DNA of 64,000 nt from Geodermatophilus marinus (GTDB lineage: Bacteria > Actinomycetota > Actinomycetes > Mycobacteriales > Geodermatophilaceae), in NCBI RefSeq assembly GCF_003428645.1, contig NZ_QVQH01000001.1, positions 248,001 to 312,000 on the forward strand, written 5' to 3'. Shown here one piece after another: positions 36,151 through 47,957 of the stretch (positions within the stretch are counted from its first letter, which is position 1; each line of letters starts with the position of its first letter). Under the pieces are notes generated by a model. It saw nothing but the letters and a program-made list of their open reading frames with translations, did not search any database and was not told the DNA's origin. Position numbers and translations under genes: made by a program.

Positions 36151-37181
36151 GCGCCCTCCCGGGGAGCGGACCGGGCGCGGCGGTGACGGGGCTGGACGCC
36201 TCGCCGGTGGACTCCTCGCCGGAGACCCTGGCGGAGCTGCCGCCGCTGACCGAGCAGACCCGGCGCGAGGCGCGGGAGATCATCGCCCGCTACCCGCAGC
36301 CGCGCTCGGCCCTGCTGCCGATGCTGCACCTGGTGCAGAGCTACCAGGGCTACGTCTCACCCGAGGGCGTGGCGCTGTGCGCCGACGAGCTGGGCCTCAC
36401 CAAGGCCGAGGTCGGGGCGGTCGCGACCTTCTACACGATGTACAAGCGCCGCCCCGCCGGCCGGCACCTGGTCAGCGTGTGCACCAACACGCTGTGCGCC
36501 GTCCTGGGCGGGCAGCGGATCTACGACGCGCTGTCGGCGGACCTCGGCATCCACCACGACGAGACCACCGCCGACGGCTCGATCACCCTCGAGCACGCCG
36601 AGTGCCTCGCCGCCTGCGACTACGCGCCGGTGGTCACCGTCGACTACGAGTTCTACGACCAGCAGGACGTCGAGAGCGCCCGCTCCCTCGTCGCGGCGTT
36701 GCGCCGCGGCGAGAAGCCGCACCCCACCCGGGGCGCCCCGCTCACCGACTTCCGCGGCGTCTCCCGCCAGCTGGCCGGCTTCTCCCAGCACGCCGACGAG
36801 GCCGCGGCGCGGGCCGCCGTCGACGCGCCGATGCAGGACGAGCCGACCCTGCGCGGCGTCCGCCTGGCCGCCGAGCGGGGCGAGACCGCCCCGCCCATGC
36901 CGGGCCCGGAGCCGGAACCCGCCGACGCGGGGGAGCCGGCGGAGACGGTGGCGCCCTCCGGGGGCACCGGCGAGACGCCGGAGGAGGAGGCCGCCGACGC
37001 GCGCGTCGCCGCCGCCGACACCCCCGCGGAGCGGGCCGGCGCCGCGCAGACCCACCCCGACACGGGTGCCGAGTACGGGCGGCCCCGGCCGCCCGCCGGC
37101 CGCCAGCGGGAGGGCACCGACACCCCGCCCGCCGCCGAGCCGGCCACCGGCACCGACCCGACCCAGAGCAAGGAGGCCTGA
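36147..37181 (+). CDS. nuoE: NADH-quinone oxidoreductase subunit E
   Basis: 344 residues, against about 165-250 in the family. Residues 30-190 are the 24-kDa thioredoxin-like domain with the [2Fe-2S] ligands in CTNTLC and ECLAACDYAP. The remaining 150 residues begin with a conserved-looking DFRGVSRQLAGFS segment and then become a Pro/Glu/Ala-rich, probably disordered tail. Works with NuoF and NuoG in the NADH-oxidising tip. GTG start coupled to the preceding mini-ORF. Confidence 0.93.
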   Translation: MSALPGSGPGAAVTGLDASPVDSSPETLAELPPLTEQTRREAREIIARYPQPRSALLPMLHLVQSYQGYVSPEGVALCADELGLTKAEVGAVATFYTMYKRRPAGRHLVSVCTNTLCAVLGGQRIYDALSADLGIHHDETTADGSITLEHAECLAACDYAPVVTVDYEFYDQQDVESARSLVAALRRGEKPHPTRGAPLTDFRGVSRQLAGFSQHADEAAARAAVDAPMQDEPTLRGVRLAAERGETAPPMPGPEPEPADAGEPAETVAPSGGTGETPEEEAADARVAAADTPAERAGAAQTHPDTGAEYGRPRPPAGRQREGTDTPPAAEPATGTDPTQSKEA

Positions 37182-37184
37182 CCC

Positions 37185-38513
37185 GTGCCTCTCACCCCCG
37201 TGCTGACCTCGCGGTGGGGCGCCGAGCAGTCCTGGCGGCTGGCCACCTACGAGCGGCTCGACGGCTACAGCGCCCTGCGCACGGCGCTGCGGACGGACCC
37301 CGACGAGCTGGTGGCCCTCGTCAAGGACTCCGGCCTGCGCGGCCGCGGCGGCGCCGGGTTCCCCACCGGGATGAAGTGGAGCTTCATCCCGCAGCCCAAG
37401 CCGGGGGAGACCCCCACCGGGCCGGCCGCGATGCCCAAGTACCTCGTGGTCAACGCCGACGAGGGGGAGCCGGGCACCTGCAAGGACCTCCCGCTCATGA
37501 TGACCGACCCCCACTCCCTCGTGGAGGGCGTGATCATCTCGGCGTACGCCATCCGGTCGCGGTTCGCCGTCATCTACGTCCGCGGCGAGGCCGTGCACGC
37601 CCACCGCCGGCTGGTCTCGGCCGTCGAGGAGGCCTACGCGGCCGGCTACCTCGGCACCGACATCCTGGGTTCGGGCTACGACCTGGAGCTCGTGGTGCAC
37701 GCCGGTGCCGGTGCCTACATCTGCGGCGAGGAGACGGCGCTGCTCGACTCGCTCGAGGGCTACCGCGGCCAGCCGCGCCTCAAGCCGCCGTTCCCCGCCG
37801 TCGCCGGCCTCTACGGCGCCCCGACGGTGATCAACAACGTGGAGACCCTGGCCAGCGTGCCGTTCGTCGTCCGCGGCGGGGCGGACTGGTTCAAGGAGTT
37901 CGGCCCCGAGAAGTCGCCCGGGCCGAAGATCTACTCGATCTCGGGCCGCGTCGTCCGCCCCGGCCAGTACGAGGCCCCCATGGGGACGACGATGCGCGAG
38001 CTGCTGGAGATGGCCGGCGGGATCCGCCCCGGGCACCAGCTGAAGTTCTGGACCCCGGGCGGGTCCTCCACCCCGTACTTCACCGCCGAGCACCTCGACG
38101 TGCCGCTGGACTTCGACTCGGTCGCGGCCGCCGGCTCGATGCTCGGCACCACCGCGCTCATGGTCTTCGACGAGACCGACTCGATCGTCGAGGCGACGCT
38201 GCGGTTCACCGAGTTCTACGCGCACGAGAGCTGCGGCAAGTGCACCCCGTGCCGGGAGGGCACCTACTGGCTGGTGCAGGTCCTCGAGCGGATCGCGCAC
38301 GGCCGCGGCACCGCCGCCGACCTCGACGTGCTGACCGACACCTGCGACAACATCCTCGGCCGGTCCTTCTGCGCCCTGGGTGACGGCGCGACCAGCTGCA
38401 TCACCAGCTCGCTCGCGTACTTCCGCGACGACTACGTCGCGCTGCTGCCGCCCGAGGAGCAGGCGCGGCTGGGCCGCTCCCTGCGGCTCGAGCCCGCCGG
38501 GGTCGCCTCGTGA
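37185..38513 (+). CDS. nuoF: NADH-quinone oxidoreductase subunit F
   Basis: 442 residues, the 51-kDa subunit that binds NADH and [17 protein letters not shown] (about 47-60) is the NADH site, [13 protein letters not shown] part of the FMN site, and [12 protein letters not shown] plus a later Cys near [10 protein letters not shown] bind cluster N3. Starts with GTG 3 bases after nuoE, with AAGGAGG upstream; its stop overlaps a 36-codon ORF. Confidence 0.96.
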   Translation: MPLTPVLTSRWGAEQSWRLATYERLDGYSALRTALRTDPDELVALVKDSGLRGRGGAGFPTGMKWSFIPQPKPGETPTGPAAMPKYLVVNADEGEPGTCKDLPLMMTDPHSLVEGVIISAYAIRSRFAVIYVRGEAVHAHRRLVSAVEEAYAAGYLGTDILGSGYDLELVVHAGAGAYICGEETALLDSLEGYRGQPRLKPPFPAVAGLYGAPTVINNVETLASVPFVVRGGADWFKEFGPEKSPGPKIYSISGRVVRPGQYEAPMGTTMRELLEMAGGIRPGHQLKFWTPGGSSTPYFTAEHLDVPLDFDSVAAAGSMLGTTALMVFDETDSIVEATLRFTEFYAHESCGKCTPCREGTYWLVQVLERIAHGRGTAADLDVLTDTCDNILGRSFCALGDGATSCITSSLAYFRDDYVALLPPEEQARLGRSLRLEPAGVAS

Positions 38514-38620
38514 CCGAGCTCGCGAGGTCGCGCACGGGTCTCGTGACCGAGCTGGCCAGGTCGCGCAGGAGCACCGCACCCCAGGTCGCCGGGACCAGCG
38601 CCGGCGAGGAGGACACATGA
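38510..38620 (+). CDS. 36-codon ORF bridging nuoF and nuoG
   Basis: GTG 38510 overlaps the nuoF stop and TGA 38618-38620 overlaps the nuoG ATG. The product repeats VTELARSR twice (33-base period) and ends GTSAGEEDT, close to the end of the 36070 mini-ORF. It carries the nuoG ribosome site GCGAGGAGG. An internal DNA repeat and similarity to the nuoD-nuoE bridge make a dispersed repeat origin possible; translation through it would still couple nuoF and nuoG. Confidence 0.35.
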   Translation: MTELARSRTGLVTELARSRRSTAPQVAGTSAGEEDT

Positions 38621-41085
38621 CCGTCACGCCCGCTGCACCGCAGCCCGCGCCGGCCCTGCCGCCGGGTGCGCCGGGCCCGCACACCCCGCCGGACGCCGTG
38701 CACTGCACCATCGACGGCTTCGACGTCGCCGTCCCCAAGGGCACGCTGATCATCCGGGCCGCCGAGATGGTCGGCATCCAGATCCCGCGGTTCTGCGACC
38801 ACCCGCTGCTCGACCCGGTCGGCGCCTGCCGGCAGTGCCTCGTCGAGGTGGAGGGGCAGCGCAAGCCGGTGGCCTCCTGCACCATGCCGGTCACCGACGG
38901 CATGGCGGTGCGCACCCAGCTCACCAGCGTCGTCGCCGACAAGGCGCAGCAGGGCACGATGGAGCTGCTGCTGATCAACCACCCGCTGGACTGCCCGGTC
39001 TGCGACAAGGGCGGGGAGTGCCCGCTGCAGAACCAGGCGATGAGCAACGGGCGGGCCGAGACCCGGTTCGTCGACGTCAAGCGGACCTACCCGAAGCCGC
39101 TGCCGATCAGCAGCGAGATCCTGCTCGACCGGGAGCGCTGCGTGCTCTGCGCCCGCTGCACCCGGTTCTCCCAGCAGGTCGCCGGCGACCCGTTCATCGA
39201 GCTGTTCGAGCGCGGCGCGCTGGAGCAGGTCGCCATCTACGAGGACGAGCCGTTCGAGTCCTACTTCTCCGGCAACACCACGCAGATCTGCCCGGTCGGC
39301 GCGCTCACCAGCGCCCAGTACCGGTTCCGCTCGCGGCCGTTCGACCTGCGCAGCGAGGACAGCGTCTGCGAGCACTGCGCCTCGGGCTGCGCGCAGCGGA
39401 CCGACTACCGCCGCGGCCGCGTGCTGCGCCGGCTGGCCGGGGAGGACCCCGAGGTCAACGAGGAGTGGAACTGCGACAAGGGCCGCTTCGCGTTCCGGTA
39501 CGCGACGGCCAACGAGCGGCTGACCACCCCGCTGGTCCGCCGCGACGGGGTGCTCGAGCCGGCGTCGTGGCCGGAGGCCTGGGCGGTGGCCGCCGAGGGG
39601 CTCCGCGCGGCCCGCGCGGCCGGTGGCGTCGGCGTGCTGCCCGGGGGGCGGCTCACCGTCGAGGACGCCTACGCCTACGCGAAGTTCGCCCGGGTGGCAC
39701 TGGGCACCCACGACGTCGACGCCCGGGCCCGGGCGCACTCCGACGAGGAGCTGGCGTTCCTGGCCGCCCACGTGGCCGGCACCGGCCCGTGGCGCGGTGG
39801 GGTCACCTACGCCGACCTGGCGGACGCGCCGGCGGTGCTGCTGGCCGGCTTCGAGCCGGAGGAGGAGTCGCCGATCGTCTTCCTCCGGCTGCGCCGGGCC
39901 GTGCGCAAGAACCGGCTCCCGGTCTTCGACCTGGCGCCGTTCGTCACCCGTGCGGCCGAGAAGCTGGAGGCCACGGTGCTCACCACGCTGCCGGGCACCG
40001 AGGCCAGGTCGCTGCGCGCGCTGGCCGACGGCAGCTGGGGCGGGCCGGCGGTCGAGGCGATGCGCCGTCCCGGCGCGGTCGTGCTCGCCGGGGAGCGGCT
40101 GGCCGAGCTGCCCGGTGCCCTCTCCGCGGTCGCCGAGCTGGCCCGCGTCACGGGTGCCCGGGTGGCCTGGGTGCCCCGGCGCGCCGGCGAGCGGGGTGCG
40201 GTCGAGGCCGGCGCGCTGCCGGCCCTGCTGCCCGGCGGGCGGCCGGTCACCGACGCCGGTGCCCGCGCGCGGGTCGCCGCCGCGTGGGGCCTGGCGGACC
40301 TGCCGGCCACGCCCGGCCGGGACACCACCGGCATCCTCGCCGCCGTCCGCGAGGGCACCCTCGGGGGCCTGCTCGTCGGCGGCGTCGACCCGGCCGACCT
40401 GCCCGACCCGCTGCTGGCGGAGGCCGCCCTGGCCGCGGCCGGGTTCGTGGTCAGCCTGGAGATGCTGCCGAGCGCGGTCACCGCGCACGCCGACGTCGTC
40501 CTCCCGGTCGCCGCGGCACCGGAGAAGGCCGGTGGCTACCTCGACTGGGAGGGCCGGCTGCGGTCGTTCGACGCCACGCTGCACGGCACCGGCCAGCTCC
40601 CCGACAGCCGCGTGCTGCAGGGCATCGCCGACGAGCTGGACGTCGACCTGGGGCTGCCCACCCCGCAGGCAGCGCGGGCCGAGCTGGCCGCCCTCGGCGC
40701 GGTCGACGACCCGCCCGCGGCGACCGGTCTCGACGTGCCCGCCCCCGGGGACGTCGAGCTCACCGGCGACGAGGCGGTGCTGGCCTCCTGGCGCCAGCTG
40801 CTCGACGTCGGGACCCTCCAGCGCGACGAGCCCGAGCTCGCCGGGACCGCCCGCCCGCCGGTGGCGCGCATCGGCGGGGACACCGCCCAGCGGCTCGGCG
40901 TGGTCGACGGTGACCGGGTCACCGTCCGCGGGGGCGCCGGCGAGATCACCCTGCCGGTGCAGGTGGTCCCGATGCCCGACCGGGTCGTGTGGCTGCCGAT
41001 GCGCTCGCCCGGCAGCGAGGTCAGGAGCGCCCTGGGCACCGGGCCCGGTGGCGTGGTCCGCGTCGTGGCGGGGGGTGCGGCGTGA
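38617..41085 (+). CDS. nuoG: NADH-quinone oxidoreductase subunit G
   Basis: 822 residues. Cys60, Cys71, Cys74 and Cys88 bind the [2Fe-2S] cluster N1b; [17 protein letters not shown] (about 122-138) binds N5; [10 protein letters not shown] and CPVGAL further on bind N4. The molybdopterin-like domain contains an extra Cys set (CEHCASGC), the N7 type found in some bacteria. The C-terminal half is divergent, as usual. Start is coupled to the upstream mini-ORF; the stop overlaps nuoH (GTGA). Confidence 0.95.
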   Translation: MTVTPAAPQPAPALPPGAPGPHTPPDAVHCTIDGFDVAVPKGTLIIRAAEMVGIQIPRFCDHPLLDPVGACRQCLVEVEGQRKPVASCTMPVTDGMAVRTQLTSVVADKAQQGTMELLLINHPLDCPVCDKGGECPLQNQAMSNGRAETRFVDVKRTYPKPLPISSEILLDRERCVLCARCTRFSQQVAGDPFIELFERGALEQVAIYEDEPFESYFSGNTTQICPVGALTSAQYRFRSRPFDLRSEDSVCEHCASGCAQRTDYRRGRVLRRLAGEDPEVNEEWNCDKGRFAFRYATANERLTTPLVRRDGVLEPASWPEAWAVAAEGLRAARAAGGVGVLPGGRLTVEDAYAYAKFARVALGTHDVDARARAHSDEELAFLAAHVAGTGPWRGGVTYADLADAPAVLLAGFEPEEESPIVFLRLRRAVRKNRLPVFDLAPFVTRAAEKLEATVLTTLPGTEARSLRALADGSWGGPAVEAMRRPGAVVLAGERLAELPGALSAVAELARVTGARVAWVPRRAGERGAVEAGALPALLPGGRPVTDAGARARVAAAWGLADLPATPGRDTTGILAAVREGTLGGLLVGGVDPADLPDPLLAEAALAAAGFVVSLEMLPSAVTAHADVVLPVAAAPEKAGGYLDWEGRLRSFDATLHGTGQLPDSRVLQGIADELDVDLGLPTPQAARAELAALGAVDDPPAATGLDVPAPGDVELTGDEAVLASWRQLLDVGTLQRDEPELAGTARPPVARIGGDTAQRLGVVDGDRVTVRGGAGEITLPVQVVPMPDRVVWLPMRSPGSEVRSALGTGPGGVVRVVAGGAA

Positions 41086-42554
41086 GCCTGCTGGCGGCCG
41101 AGGACCAGCCCACGCTCGCCGACTTCGGCGGCGACGTCTGGTGGATCGTGCTCATCAAGATCGTCGGCGTGTTCGGCGTCCTGGTGCTGCTGACGCTGTT
41201 CGCCATCGTGTTCGAGCGCAAGGTCGTCGCGCGGATGCAGCAGCGGATCGGCCCCAACCGCGTCGGGCCCCGCGGCTACCTGCAGAGCCTCGCCGACGGC
41301 CTGAAGCTGGCGTTCAAGGAAGACATCATGCCGGCGATGGCCGACCGGCCGGTGTACTTCCTGGCCCCGGTCCTGGCCACCGTCCCGGCCTTCGTGGCCT
41401 TCTCGGTCATCCCGCTCGGCCCGGTGGTCAGCATCTTCGGCGAGCGGACGCCGCTGCAGCTCACCGACGCCCCGATCGGGGTGCTCATCGTGCTGGCCTG
41501 CTCGGCGATGGGCATCTACGGCATCGTGCTCGGCGGCTGGGCCTCGGGGTCGACGTACCCGCTGCTGGGCTCGCTGCGCAGCGCCGCGCAGATGGTCAGC
41601 TACGAGATCGCGATGGGGCTGTCCATCGTCGCGGTGTTCCTCTACGCCGGCACGATGTCCACCTCGGGCATCGTCGCCGCCCAGGCCGACGGCAACGAGG
41701 TCTCCTTCTTCGGCCTGGAGTTCACCGGGCCCAGCTGGTACGGGGTGCTGCTGCCGGTCAGCTTCGTCATCTACGCGATCGCGGTGGTCGGCGAGACCAA
41801 CCGGGCGCCGTTCGACCTGCCCGAGGCCGAGAGCGAGCTGGTCGGCGGGTTCCACACCGAGTACACGTCGCTGAAGTTCGCGCTGTTCTTCCTCGCCGAG
41901 TACATCAACATGGTCACCGTCTCCGCCCTGGCCGCGACCCTGTTCCTGGGCGGCTGGCGGGCCCCGTGGCCGATCTCGATCTGGGACGGCGCCAACAGCG
42001 GCTGGTGGCCGCTGCTGTGGTTCTTCCTCAAGGTCGTCGCCGCGCTCTTCGTCTTCATCTGGCTGCGCGGGACGCTGCCCCGGCTGCGCTACGACCAGTT
42101 CATGCGCTTCGGCTGGAAGGTGCTCGTCCCCGTCGCGCTGGTGTGGATCCTCATCGTCGCGACGATGCGCACCGTCTCCCGCGAGGCCGACCTCTCGGCC
42201 GGCCAGGTGGCGCTGTTCGTCGGCGTCCCGGCCGCGCTGCTCGTCCTCGCCGTCCTGCTGGTGGCGAGCCGGGCCACCAACCGGGACACCCGCGTGGCCG
42301 CGGTCAAGGCCGCGGCCGGTTCCACCCACCCGACCGACGCCGAGCCGGAGGTCCTGCCGCCGGCCGGGCCGCGGCGGCGGCCGGCCCAGCGGACCGGGCC
42401 GAGCCGCGCCGAGGGCGGCTTCCCCGTCCCGCCGATGGACCTGGCGGTGCCGCCGTCGCCGCGGCTGCGGCGCTCGGAGTCCGTCGCCGCCGGCACGGTC
42501 GTGGGCACCGGCCGGCGCAGCACCACCACGATCGAGGAGGACGGCGATGGCTGA
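41082..42554 (+). CDS. nuoH: NADH-quinone oxidoreductase subunit H
   Basis: 490 residues, eight-helix membrane subunit. [19 protein letters not shown] and [18 protein letters not shown] are the conserved quinone-channel segments. The family is about 325-350 residues; here roughly 75 extra Pro/Arg-rich residues follow the last helix, a feature seen in other actinobacteria. Overlaps nuoI by 8 bases. Confidence 0.95.
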   Translation: MSLLAAEDQPTLADFGGDVWWIVLIKIVGVFGVLVLLTLFAIVFERKVVARMQQRIGPNRVGPRGYLQSLADGLKLAFKEDIMPAMADRPVYFLAPVLATVPAFVAFSVIPLGPVVSIFGERTPLQLTDAPIGVLIVLACSAMGIYGIVLGGWASGSTYPLLGSLRSAAQMVSYEIAMGLSIVAVFLYAGTMSTSGIVAAQADGNEVSFFGLEFTGPSWYGVLLPVSFVIYAIAVVGETNRAPFDLPEAESELVGGFHTEYTSLKFALFFLAEYINMVTVSALAATLFLGGWRAPWPISIWDGANSGWWPLLWFFLKVVAALFVFIWLRGTLPRLRYDQFMRFGWKVLVPVALVWILIVATMRTVSREADLSAGQVALFVGVPAALLVLAVLLVASRATNRDTRVAAVKAAAGSTHPTDAEPEVLPPAGPRRRPAQRTGPSRAEGGFPVPPMDLAVPPSPRLRRSESVAAGTVVGTGRRSTTTIEEDGDG

Positions 42555-43200
42555 GCGCGGCGACGTGGACCGCCGGTCCCCGCACCCGCACGACCCCGGC
42601 CACGACACGGTGGCGCAGGCCGGGCGCGAGGTGGCCCGCCGCGACCGCGACGCGGGCCCGGTCCGGCGGTCCAGCTGGCTGCCCGGGCCGGGTCAGGGCT
42701 TCGGCGTCACCTTCGGCCAGATCTTCCGCAAGGTGACCACCGAGGAGTACCCCGAGGTCCCCAAGGTCACCAAGCCGCGCTACCACGGGCGGCACGTGCT
42801 CAACCGGCACCCGGACGGACTGGAGAAGTGCGTCGGCTGCGAGCTGTGCGCGTGGGCCTGCCCGGCCGACGCGATCTACGTCGAGGGCGGCGACAACACC
42901 GAGGACGCGCGCTACTCGCCCGGTGAGCGCTACGGCCGCATCTACCAGATCAACTACCTGCGGTGCATCTTCTGCGGCCTGTGCATCGAGGCCTGCCCGA
43001 CCCGCTCGCTGACGATGAGCAACGACTTCGAGCTCGCCGACGACAACCGCGCCGACCTCATCTACACCAAGGAGCAGCTGATGGCCCCGCTGCTCCCCGG
43101 CATGGAGGCGCCGCCGCACCCGATGCGGCTCGGCGACGACGAGAAGGACTACTACGTGCGGATGCCCCAGGACCTGCCGGCCGTCCGGGAGGGTTCGTGA
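42547..43200 (+). CDS. nuoI: NADH-quinone oxidoreductase subunit I
   Basis: 217 residues. Two [4Fe-4S] ferredoxin motifs: Cys95/98/101 with Cys150, and Cys140/143/146 with Cys105 ([11 protein letters not shown] and [11 protein letters not shown]). They carry electrons (N6a, N6b) to NuoB. The first 45 residues are a polar extension rich in Asp, Arg and His. Stop overlaps nuoJ (GTGA). Confidence 0.96.
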   Translation: MAERGDVDRRSPHPHDPGHDTVAQAGREVARRDRDAGPVRRSSWLPGPGQGFGVTFGQIFRKVTTEEYPEVPKVTKPRYHGRHVLNRHPDGLEKCVGCELCAWACPADAIYVEGGDNTEDARYSPGERYGRIYQINYLRCIFCGLCIEACPTRSLTMSNDFELADDNRADLIYTKEQLMAPLLPGMEAPPHPMRLGDDEKDYYVRMPQDLPAVREGS

Positions 43201-44042
43201 ACGAGGTGGTCATCGGCACCGGCGAGGCCGTCGTCTTCTGGATCCTGGGGCCGATCGCCCTCGCCGGCGCCCTCGGCATGGTGCTCTCCCGCAACGCCGT
43301 GCACTCGGCGCTGTGGCTGGTCAACACGATGCTGGCGCTGGGCGTCTTCTACGTCGTCCAGGAGGCGCCGTTCCTGGGCGCGGTCCAGATCATCGTCTAC
43401 ACCGGCGCCATCATGATCCTCTTCCTCTTCGTGCTCATGCTCGTCGGCCGGGACTCCTCCGACTCGGTCGTGGAGACCCTGCGCGGGCAGCGGGTGGGTG
43501 CCCTGCTGTTCGGCGCCGGCTTCGCCGCCCTCGTGGGCGCGGGCACCGCGCGGGCCACCCGGGACCTGCCGGTCGAGGGCCTGGCCGCCGTCCAGGGCGG
43601 GGAGGGCGGCGCCGCCGCGGGCAACATCGACGCGATCGCCGCGGTCCTCTACAGCCGCTACCTGCTGGCCTTCGAGGTCACCGGTGCCCTGCTCATCACC
43701 GCGGCGGTCGGAGCGCTCGTGCTCACCCACGTGGAGCGGGAGGCCGGGACCCGGCGCACGCAGAAGGAGCTCTCGCGCGCCCGCTTCCTCACCGACCGGC
43801 CGCAGACCCTGCCCGGCCCGGGTGTGTTCGCCCGCGCGAACTCCGTGGCCGCCCCGGCGCTGCTGCCGGACGGCCGGGTCGCCGAGGACAGCCTCGCGAC
43901 CGGCATCGACCCGCAGGAGGTCACCCCGATGCCCCGGCCGACCGGCCGCGAGCAGCTCGGCAGCCCCGACGCCGCGCTGGGCGCCCTCGACCCGACGGTC
44001 AGCGACGTGCCCGGCGGCCGCGAGGGCGGTGAGCACCGGTGA
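43197..44042 (+). CDS. nuoJ: NADH-quinone oxidoreductase subunit J
   Basis: 281 residues with five helices; [19 protein letters not shown] is the conserved helix 3 containing the pi-bulge important for pumping. The C-terminal 100 residues form a soluble, Pro/Asp-rich tail beyond the usual end. GTGA overlap with nuoK. Confidence 0.94.
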   Translation: MNEVVIGTGEAVVFWILGPIALAGALGMVLSRNAVHSALWLVNTMLALGVFYVVQEAPFLGAVQIIVYTGAIMILFLFVLMLVGRDSSDSVVETLRGQRVGALLFGAGFAALVGAGTARATRDLPVEGLAAVQGGEGGAAAGNIDAIAAVLYSRYLLAFEVTGALLITAAVGALVLTHVEREAGTRRTQKELSRARFLTDRPQTLPGPGVFARANSVAAPALLPDGRVAEDSLATGIDPQEVTPMPRPTGREQLGSPDAALGALDPTVSDVPGGREGGEHR

Positions 44043-44338
44043 GTCTCACGCACTACCTGGTGCTCGCCGCGATCCTGTTCACCATCGGCGCGGTCGGCGT
44101 GCTCGTGCGCCGCAACGCGATCGTCGTCTTCATGTGCGTCGAGCTCATGCTCAACGCGGTGAACCTGACGCTGGTGACCTTCGCGCGGTCCACCGGCACC
44201 ATCGACGGCCAGATCATGGCGCTGTTCGTCATGGTCGTCGCCGCGTCCGAGGTGGTCGTCGGCCTCGCGATCATCATGTCGATCTACCGGACCCGCCGGT
44301 CGGCGTCGGTCGACGACGCCAGCCTGCTCAAGTACTGA
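44039..44338 (+). CDS. nuoK: NADH-quinone oxidoreductase subunit K
   Basis: 99 residues and three membrane helices, the normal size. The membrane Glu residues of the proton path are in [13 protein letters not shown] and [10 protein letters not shown]. Related to MrpC-type antiporter subunits. It lies 19 bases before nuoL. Confidence 0.96.
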   Translation: MSLTHYLVLAAILFTIGAVGVLVRRNAIVVFMCVELMLNAVNLTLVTFARSTGTIDGQIMALFVMVVAASEVVVGLAIIMSIYRTRRSASVDDASLLKY

Positions 44339-44357
44339 GAGGACGGGGACCCGGTAG

Positions 44358-46253
44358 ATGGAGATCGTGCCCGCGGAGGGGCTGCTCGCCGCCTCCTGGC
44401 TGCTCATCGCCCTGCCCCTCGCCGGCGCCGCCGTGCTGCTGCTCGGCGGCCGGCGCACCGACCGGTGGGGTCACCTGCTGGGGACGGCGACCGTCGTCGC
44501 CGCCTTCCTCCTGGGGCTGGCCTGCACGCTGCAGCTCGACGGCCGCCGGGTGGACGTCGACCTGTTCACCTTCGTCTCCACCGGCTCCCTCGACGTCCAG
44601 GCCGGACTGCTCTACGACCCGCTCTCGGCGGTCTTCGTCCTGCTGATCACCGGCGTGGGCTCGCTCATCCACGTCTACTCGATCGGCTACATGGCGCACG
44701 ACCCGCGCCGCCGCCGGTTCTTCGCCTACCTCAACCTCTTCGTCGCCGCGATGCTGCTGCTCGTCCTCGGCGACAACTACGTGGCCCTCTACGTCGGCTG
44801 GGAGGGCGTCGGCCTGGCGTCCTACCTGCTCATCGCGTTCTGGCACGAGCGCCCCACGGCGGCCACCGCGGCGAAGAAGGCCTTCATCATGAACCGGGTC
44901 GGTGACGTCGGCCTGGCCCTGGCGATCTTCATCATGTTCGCCCAGCTCGGCACGGTCACCTACGAGGGCGTGTTCGGGCAGGTCGGCACGCTGGCCGGCG
45001 GCACGATCACCGCCCTCGGCCTGCTCCTGCTGCTGGGCGCCTGCGGCAAGTCCGGCCAGTTCCCGCTGCAGGCCTGGCTCCCGGACGCCATGGAGGGCCC
45101 GACCCCGGTGTCGGCGCTCATCCACGCCGCGACCATGGTGACCGCCGGGGTGTACCTCATCGCCCGCAGCGCCCCCGTCTACGACCTCACGCCCACCGCG
45201 CGGGCCGTCGTCCTCGCCGTCGGGGCGATCACCCTGCTGATCGGGGCGATCGTCGGCTGCGCCCAGGACGACATCAAGAAGGTGCTGGCCTACTCGACGG
45301 TCAGCCAGATCGGCTACATGTTCCTGGCCGTCGGGCTCGGTCCCGCCGGGTACGTCGCCGGCCTGGCGCACCTGCTCACCCACGGCTTCTTCAAGGCCGG
45401 GCTGTTCCTCGGCGCCGGGTCGGTCATGCACGCGATGGACGACTCGGTGGACATGCGCCGCTTCGGCGGGCTGGCCCCGCGGATGAAGGTCACGTTCGTC
45501 ACCTTCGGCCTGGGCTACCTGGCGCTGATCGGCTTTCCCTTCCTGTCGGGCTTCTACACCAAGGACGCGATCATCGAGGCCGCCTTCGACCGCGGGGACG
45601 GCTGGGGCTACGTGCTCGGCGGCGTGGCGATCCTGGCGGCCGGGCTGACCGCCTTCTACATGACCCGGCTGATGCTCATGACCTTCTTCGGCCGGCCGCG
45701 CTGGGAGGAGGGCGTGCACCCGCACGAGGCGCCGTCGGTCATGACCGCGCCGATGGTGCTGCTGGCGCTCGGGTCGGTGTTCGCCGGCTTCCTGCTGGTC
45801 GTGGCGTTCCCGCTGGAGGAGTGGTTCGCGCCGGTGTTCGGCGAGCCCGAGGAGGTCGAGCACGTGGTCGCCCCGATCGTGGTCAGCGTGCTCGTGACCC
45901 TCGTGATGGTGCTCGGGGTCGCCGCCGCCTGGGCCTTCGTCGGCCGCCGCGAGGTGCCGGTCACCGCCCCCGCCCGGGTGTCGCCGGTGGTGCGCGCCGC
46001 GCGGCGGGCGCTCTACGCCGACACGGTCAACGAGTCGCTGTTCATGCGGCCCGGCCAGTGGCTGACCCGCGCCCTGGTGTTCGTGGACAACCGCGGGGTG
46101 GACGGCGCGGTGAACGGGCTGGCCGCGACGCTGGGCGGCTCGTCGGCCCGGCTGGGCCGGGCGCAGACCGGCTTCGTGCGCTCCTACGCGCTCACCGTCC
46201 TCGGCGGCGCGGTGGTGGTGGCGGGTGCACTGCTGGCGGTGACGGCGGGATGA
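44358..46253 (+). CDS. nuoL: NADH-quinone oxidoreductase subunit L
   Basis: 631 residues, about 16 helices, antiporter-like. [15 protein letters not shown] contains the Glu, and [39 protein letters not shown] and the [15 protein letters not shown]ys are the pumping residues. The C-terminal lateral helix region is present. Confidence 0.96.
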   Translation: MEIVPAEGLLAASWLLIALPLAGAAVLLLGGRRTDRWGHLLGTATVVAAFLLGLACTLQLDGRRVDVDLFTFVSTGSLDVQAGLLYDPLSAVFVLLITGVGSLIHVYSIGYMAHDPRRRRFFAYLNLFVAAMLLLVLGDNYVALYVGWEGVGLASYLLIAFWHERPTAATAAKKAFIMNRVGDVGLALAIFIMFAQLGTVTYEGVFGQVGTLAGGTITALGLLLLLGACGKSGQFPLQAWLPDAMEGPTPVSALIHAATMVTAGVYLIARSAPVYDLTPTARAVVLAVGAITLLIGAIVGCAQDDIKKVLAYSTVSQIGYMFLAVGLGPAGYVAGLAHLLTHGFFKAGLFLGAGSVMHAMDDSVDMRRFGGLAPRMKVTFVTFGLGYLALIGFPFLSGFYTKDAIIEAAFDRGDGWGYVLGGVAILAAGLTAFYMTRLMLMTFFGRPRWEEGVHPHEAPSVMTAPMVLLALGSVFAGFLLVVAFPLEEWFAPVFGEPEEVEHVVAPIVVSVLVTLVMVLGVAAAWAFVGRREVPVTAPARVSPVVRAARRALYADTVNESLFMRPGQWLTRALVFVDNRGVDGAVNGLAATLGGSSARLGRAQTGFVRSYALTVLGGAVVVAGALLAVTAG

Positions 46254-46286
46254 CCCGGCGGACGACGAACGGAGAGGTCCTGCCCC

Positions 46287-47957
46287 GTGACTGACTTCCC
46301 CTGGCTGCTGGCCATGATCGCGGTCCCCGCGGTGGGGGCCGCGGCGGTCGCGGCGCTGCCCAAGGGGCGCGACCACCTGGCCCGGCAGGTCGCGCTCGGC
46401 GTCAGCCTCCTCGTGCTGGTGCTGACCGTGCTCGCCACGGTGGCCTTCGACACCGGCGGGCCGCGGTTCCAGCTGACCACGTCGGTCTCGTGGATCCCCG
46501 ACTTCGGGGTCGACTTCGCCCTCGGCGTCGACGGCATCGCGCTGGTCATGCTGCTGCTCATCGGCGTCCTGGTCCCGGTCGTCGTGCTCGCCTCCTGGCG
46601 GGAGACCGCGCCCGGGCCGCGGTCGATGACCGCCTTCTGGGCCTGGCTGCTGCTGCTCGAGTCGCTGATGGTCGGGGTCTTCGCCGCGACCGACGTCTTC
46701 CTGTTCTACGTGTTCTTCGAGGCGATGCTCGTCCCGATGTACTTCCTGATCGGCAGCTTCGGCGGGCCGCGCCGGCAGTACGCGGCGGTGAAGTTCTTCC
46801 TGTACAGCCTGGTCGGCGGGCTGGTCATGCTCGCCGCGGTCATCGGCCTGTACGTGGTGAGCAACAGCCAGCTGGGCGAGGGCACCTTCGCCTTCGACGC
46901 GCTGCGCCAGCTCGACATCGACCCCGGGGTGCAGAAGCTGCTCTTCCTCGGCTTCTTCACCGCCTTCGCGATCAAGGCGCCGCTGGTCCCCTTCCACACC
47001 TGGCTGCCCGACTCCGGTGCCGAGGCGCCGGTCGGCGGCGCGGTGCTGCTGGTCGGCGTCCTCGACAAGGTCGGGACGTTCGGCTTCCTGCGCTACTGCC
47101 TGCCGCTGTTCCCCGACGCCTCCCGCGACCTCGCGCCGCTGGTCCTGGTGCTGGCGGTCATCGGCATCCTGTACGCCGCGCTGCTGGCGATGGGGCAGAC
47201 CGACATGAAGCGGCTGGTCTCCTACACGTCGATCGCCCACTTCGGCTTCATCGCCCTGGGGATCTTCGCCTTCACCACGGAGGCGGCCACCGGCTCGGTC
47301 GTGTACATGGTCAACCACGGCATCGCGACCGGGCTGCTGTTCCTCGTCGTCGGGATGCTCATCGCCCGCGGCGGCTCGCGGTTGGTCGGCGACTACGGCG
47401 GGGTGGCCGCGCAGGCCCCCCTGCTCGCCGGCGTCTTCCTGGTGGCGGGTCTGGCCTCGCTGGCGCTGCCCGGCACCGGCAGCTTCGTCGGCGAGTTCCT
47501 CGTGCTGATCGGCTCGTTCCCCGAGGTGCCGGTGTACACGGTGCTGGCGACCGTCGGGATCGTGCTGGCCGCCCTCTACGTGCTGCTCGTGTACCAGCGG
47601 ACCATGCACGGCCCGCCCCGCGGCGTCCTGCTCGAGCGGGCGCCGGCGCCGGGACCCGTGCCCGCCGGTGGTGGCGGTGCCACCGCGACCACCACCGGGA
47701 CCACCACGACGACCACCGCGACGACCACCGCGACCGCCGGCCCCGCCCGGCTGCGGGTCAGCGACCTCTCCCGCCGGGAGATGGCCGTCGCCGCCCCGCT
47801 GGTCGCGCTGGTGCTCGTGCTCGGCTTCTATCCGCAGCCGCTGCTCGACCTCATCGAGCCCGCGGTCGCCGCCACCATGGTCGACGTCGGCGTGGACCCC
47901 GGCACCGCCGTGCCGGCCGGCAGCGGCCTCACCACCGGCCCCGGGGGGACCGACTGA
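46287..47957 (+). CDS. nuoM: NADH-quinone oxidoreductase subunit M, with Thr-rich insert
   Basis: 556 residues, about 14 helices. FEAMLVPMYFLIG carries the Glu, FHTWLPDSGAEAPVGGAVLLVGVLDKVG the proton-path His/Lys region, and MKRLVSYTSIAHFGF the Lys. Between the last two helices (residues about 454-486, bases 47650-47740) lies an insert rich in Gly, Thr and Ala, encoded by iterated ACC/ACG/GCG codons, probably a loop on one membrane side. TGATG junction with nuoN. Confidence 0.95.
   Translation: MTDFPWLLAMIAVPAVGAAAVAALPKGRDHLARQVALGVSLLVLVLTVLATVAFDTGGPRFQLTTSVSWIPDFGVDFALGVDGIALVMLLLIGVLVPVVVLASWRETAPGPRSMTAFWAWLLLLESLMVGVFAATDVFLFYVFFEAMLVPMYFLIGSFGGPRRQYAAVKFFLYSLVGGLVMLAAVIGLYVVSNSQLGEGTFAFDALRQLDIDPGVQKLLFLGFFTAFAIKAPLVPFHTWLPDSGAEAPVGGAVLLVGVLDKVGTFGFLRYCLPLFPDASRDLAPLVLVLAVIGILYAALLAMGQTDMKRLVSYTSIAHFGFIALGIFAFTTEAATGSVVYMVNHGIATGLLFLVVGMLIARGGSRLVGDYGGVAAQAPLLAGVFLVAGLASLALPGTGSFVGEFLVLIGSFPEVPVYTVLATVGIVLAALYVLLVYQRTMHGPPRGVLLERAPAPGPVPAGGGGATATTTGTTTTTTATTTATAGPARLRVSDLSRREMAVAAPLVALVLVLGFYPQPLLDLIEPAVAATMVDVGVDPGTAVPAGSGLTTGPGGTD

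Noticed and set aside
44328-47609. A minus-strand open frame of more than 1000 codons opposite nuoL-nuoM
   Set aside because: It is antisense to two well-conserved genes and its product is low-complexity His/Gln/Arg/Gly-rich, as expected from high third-position GC. Similar long shadow frames occur opposite most genes here.
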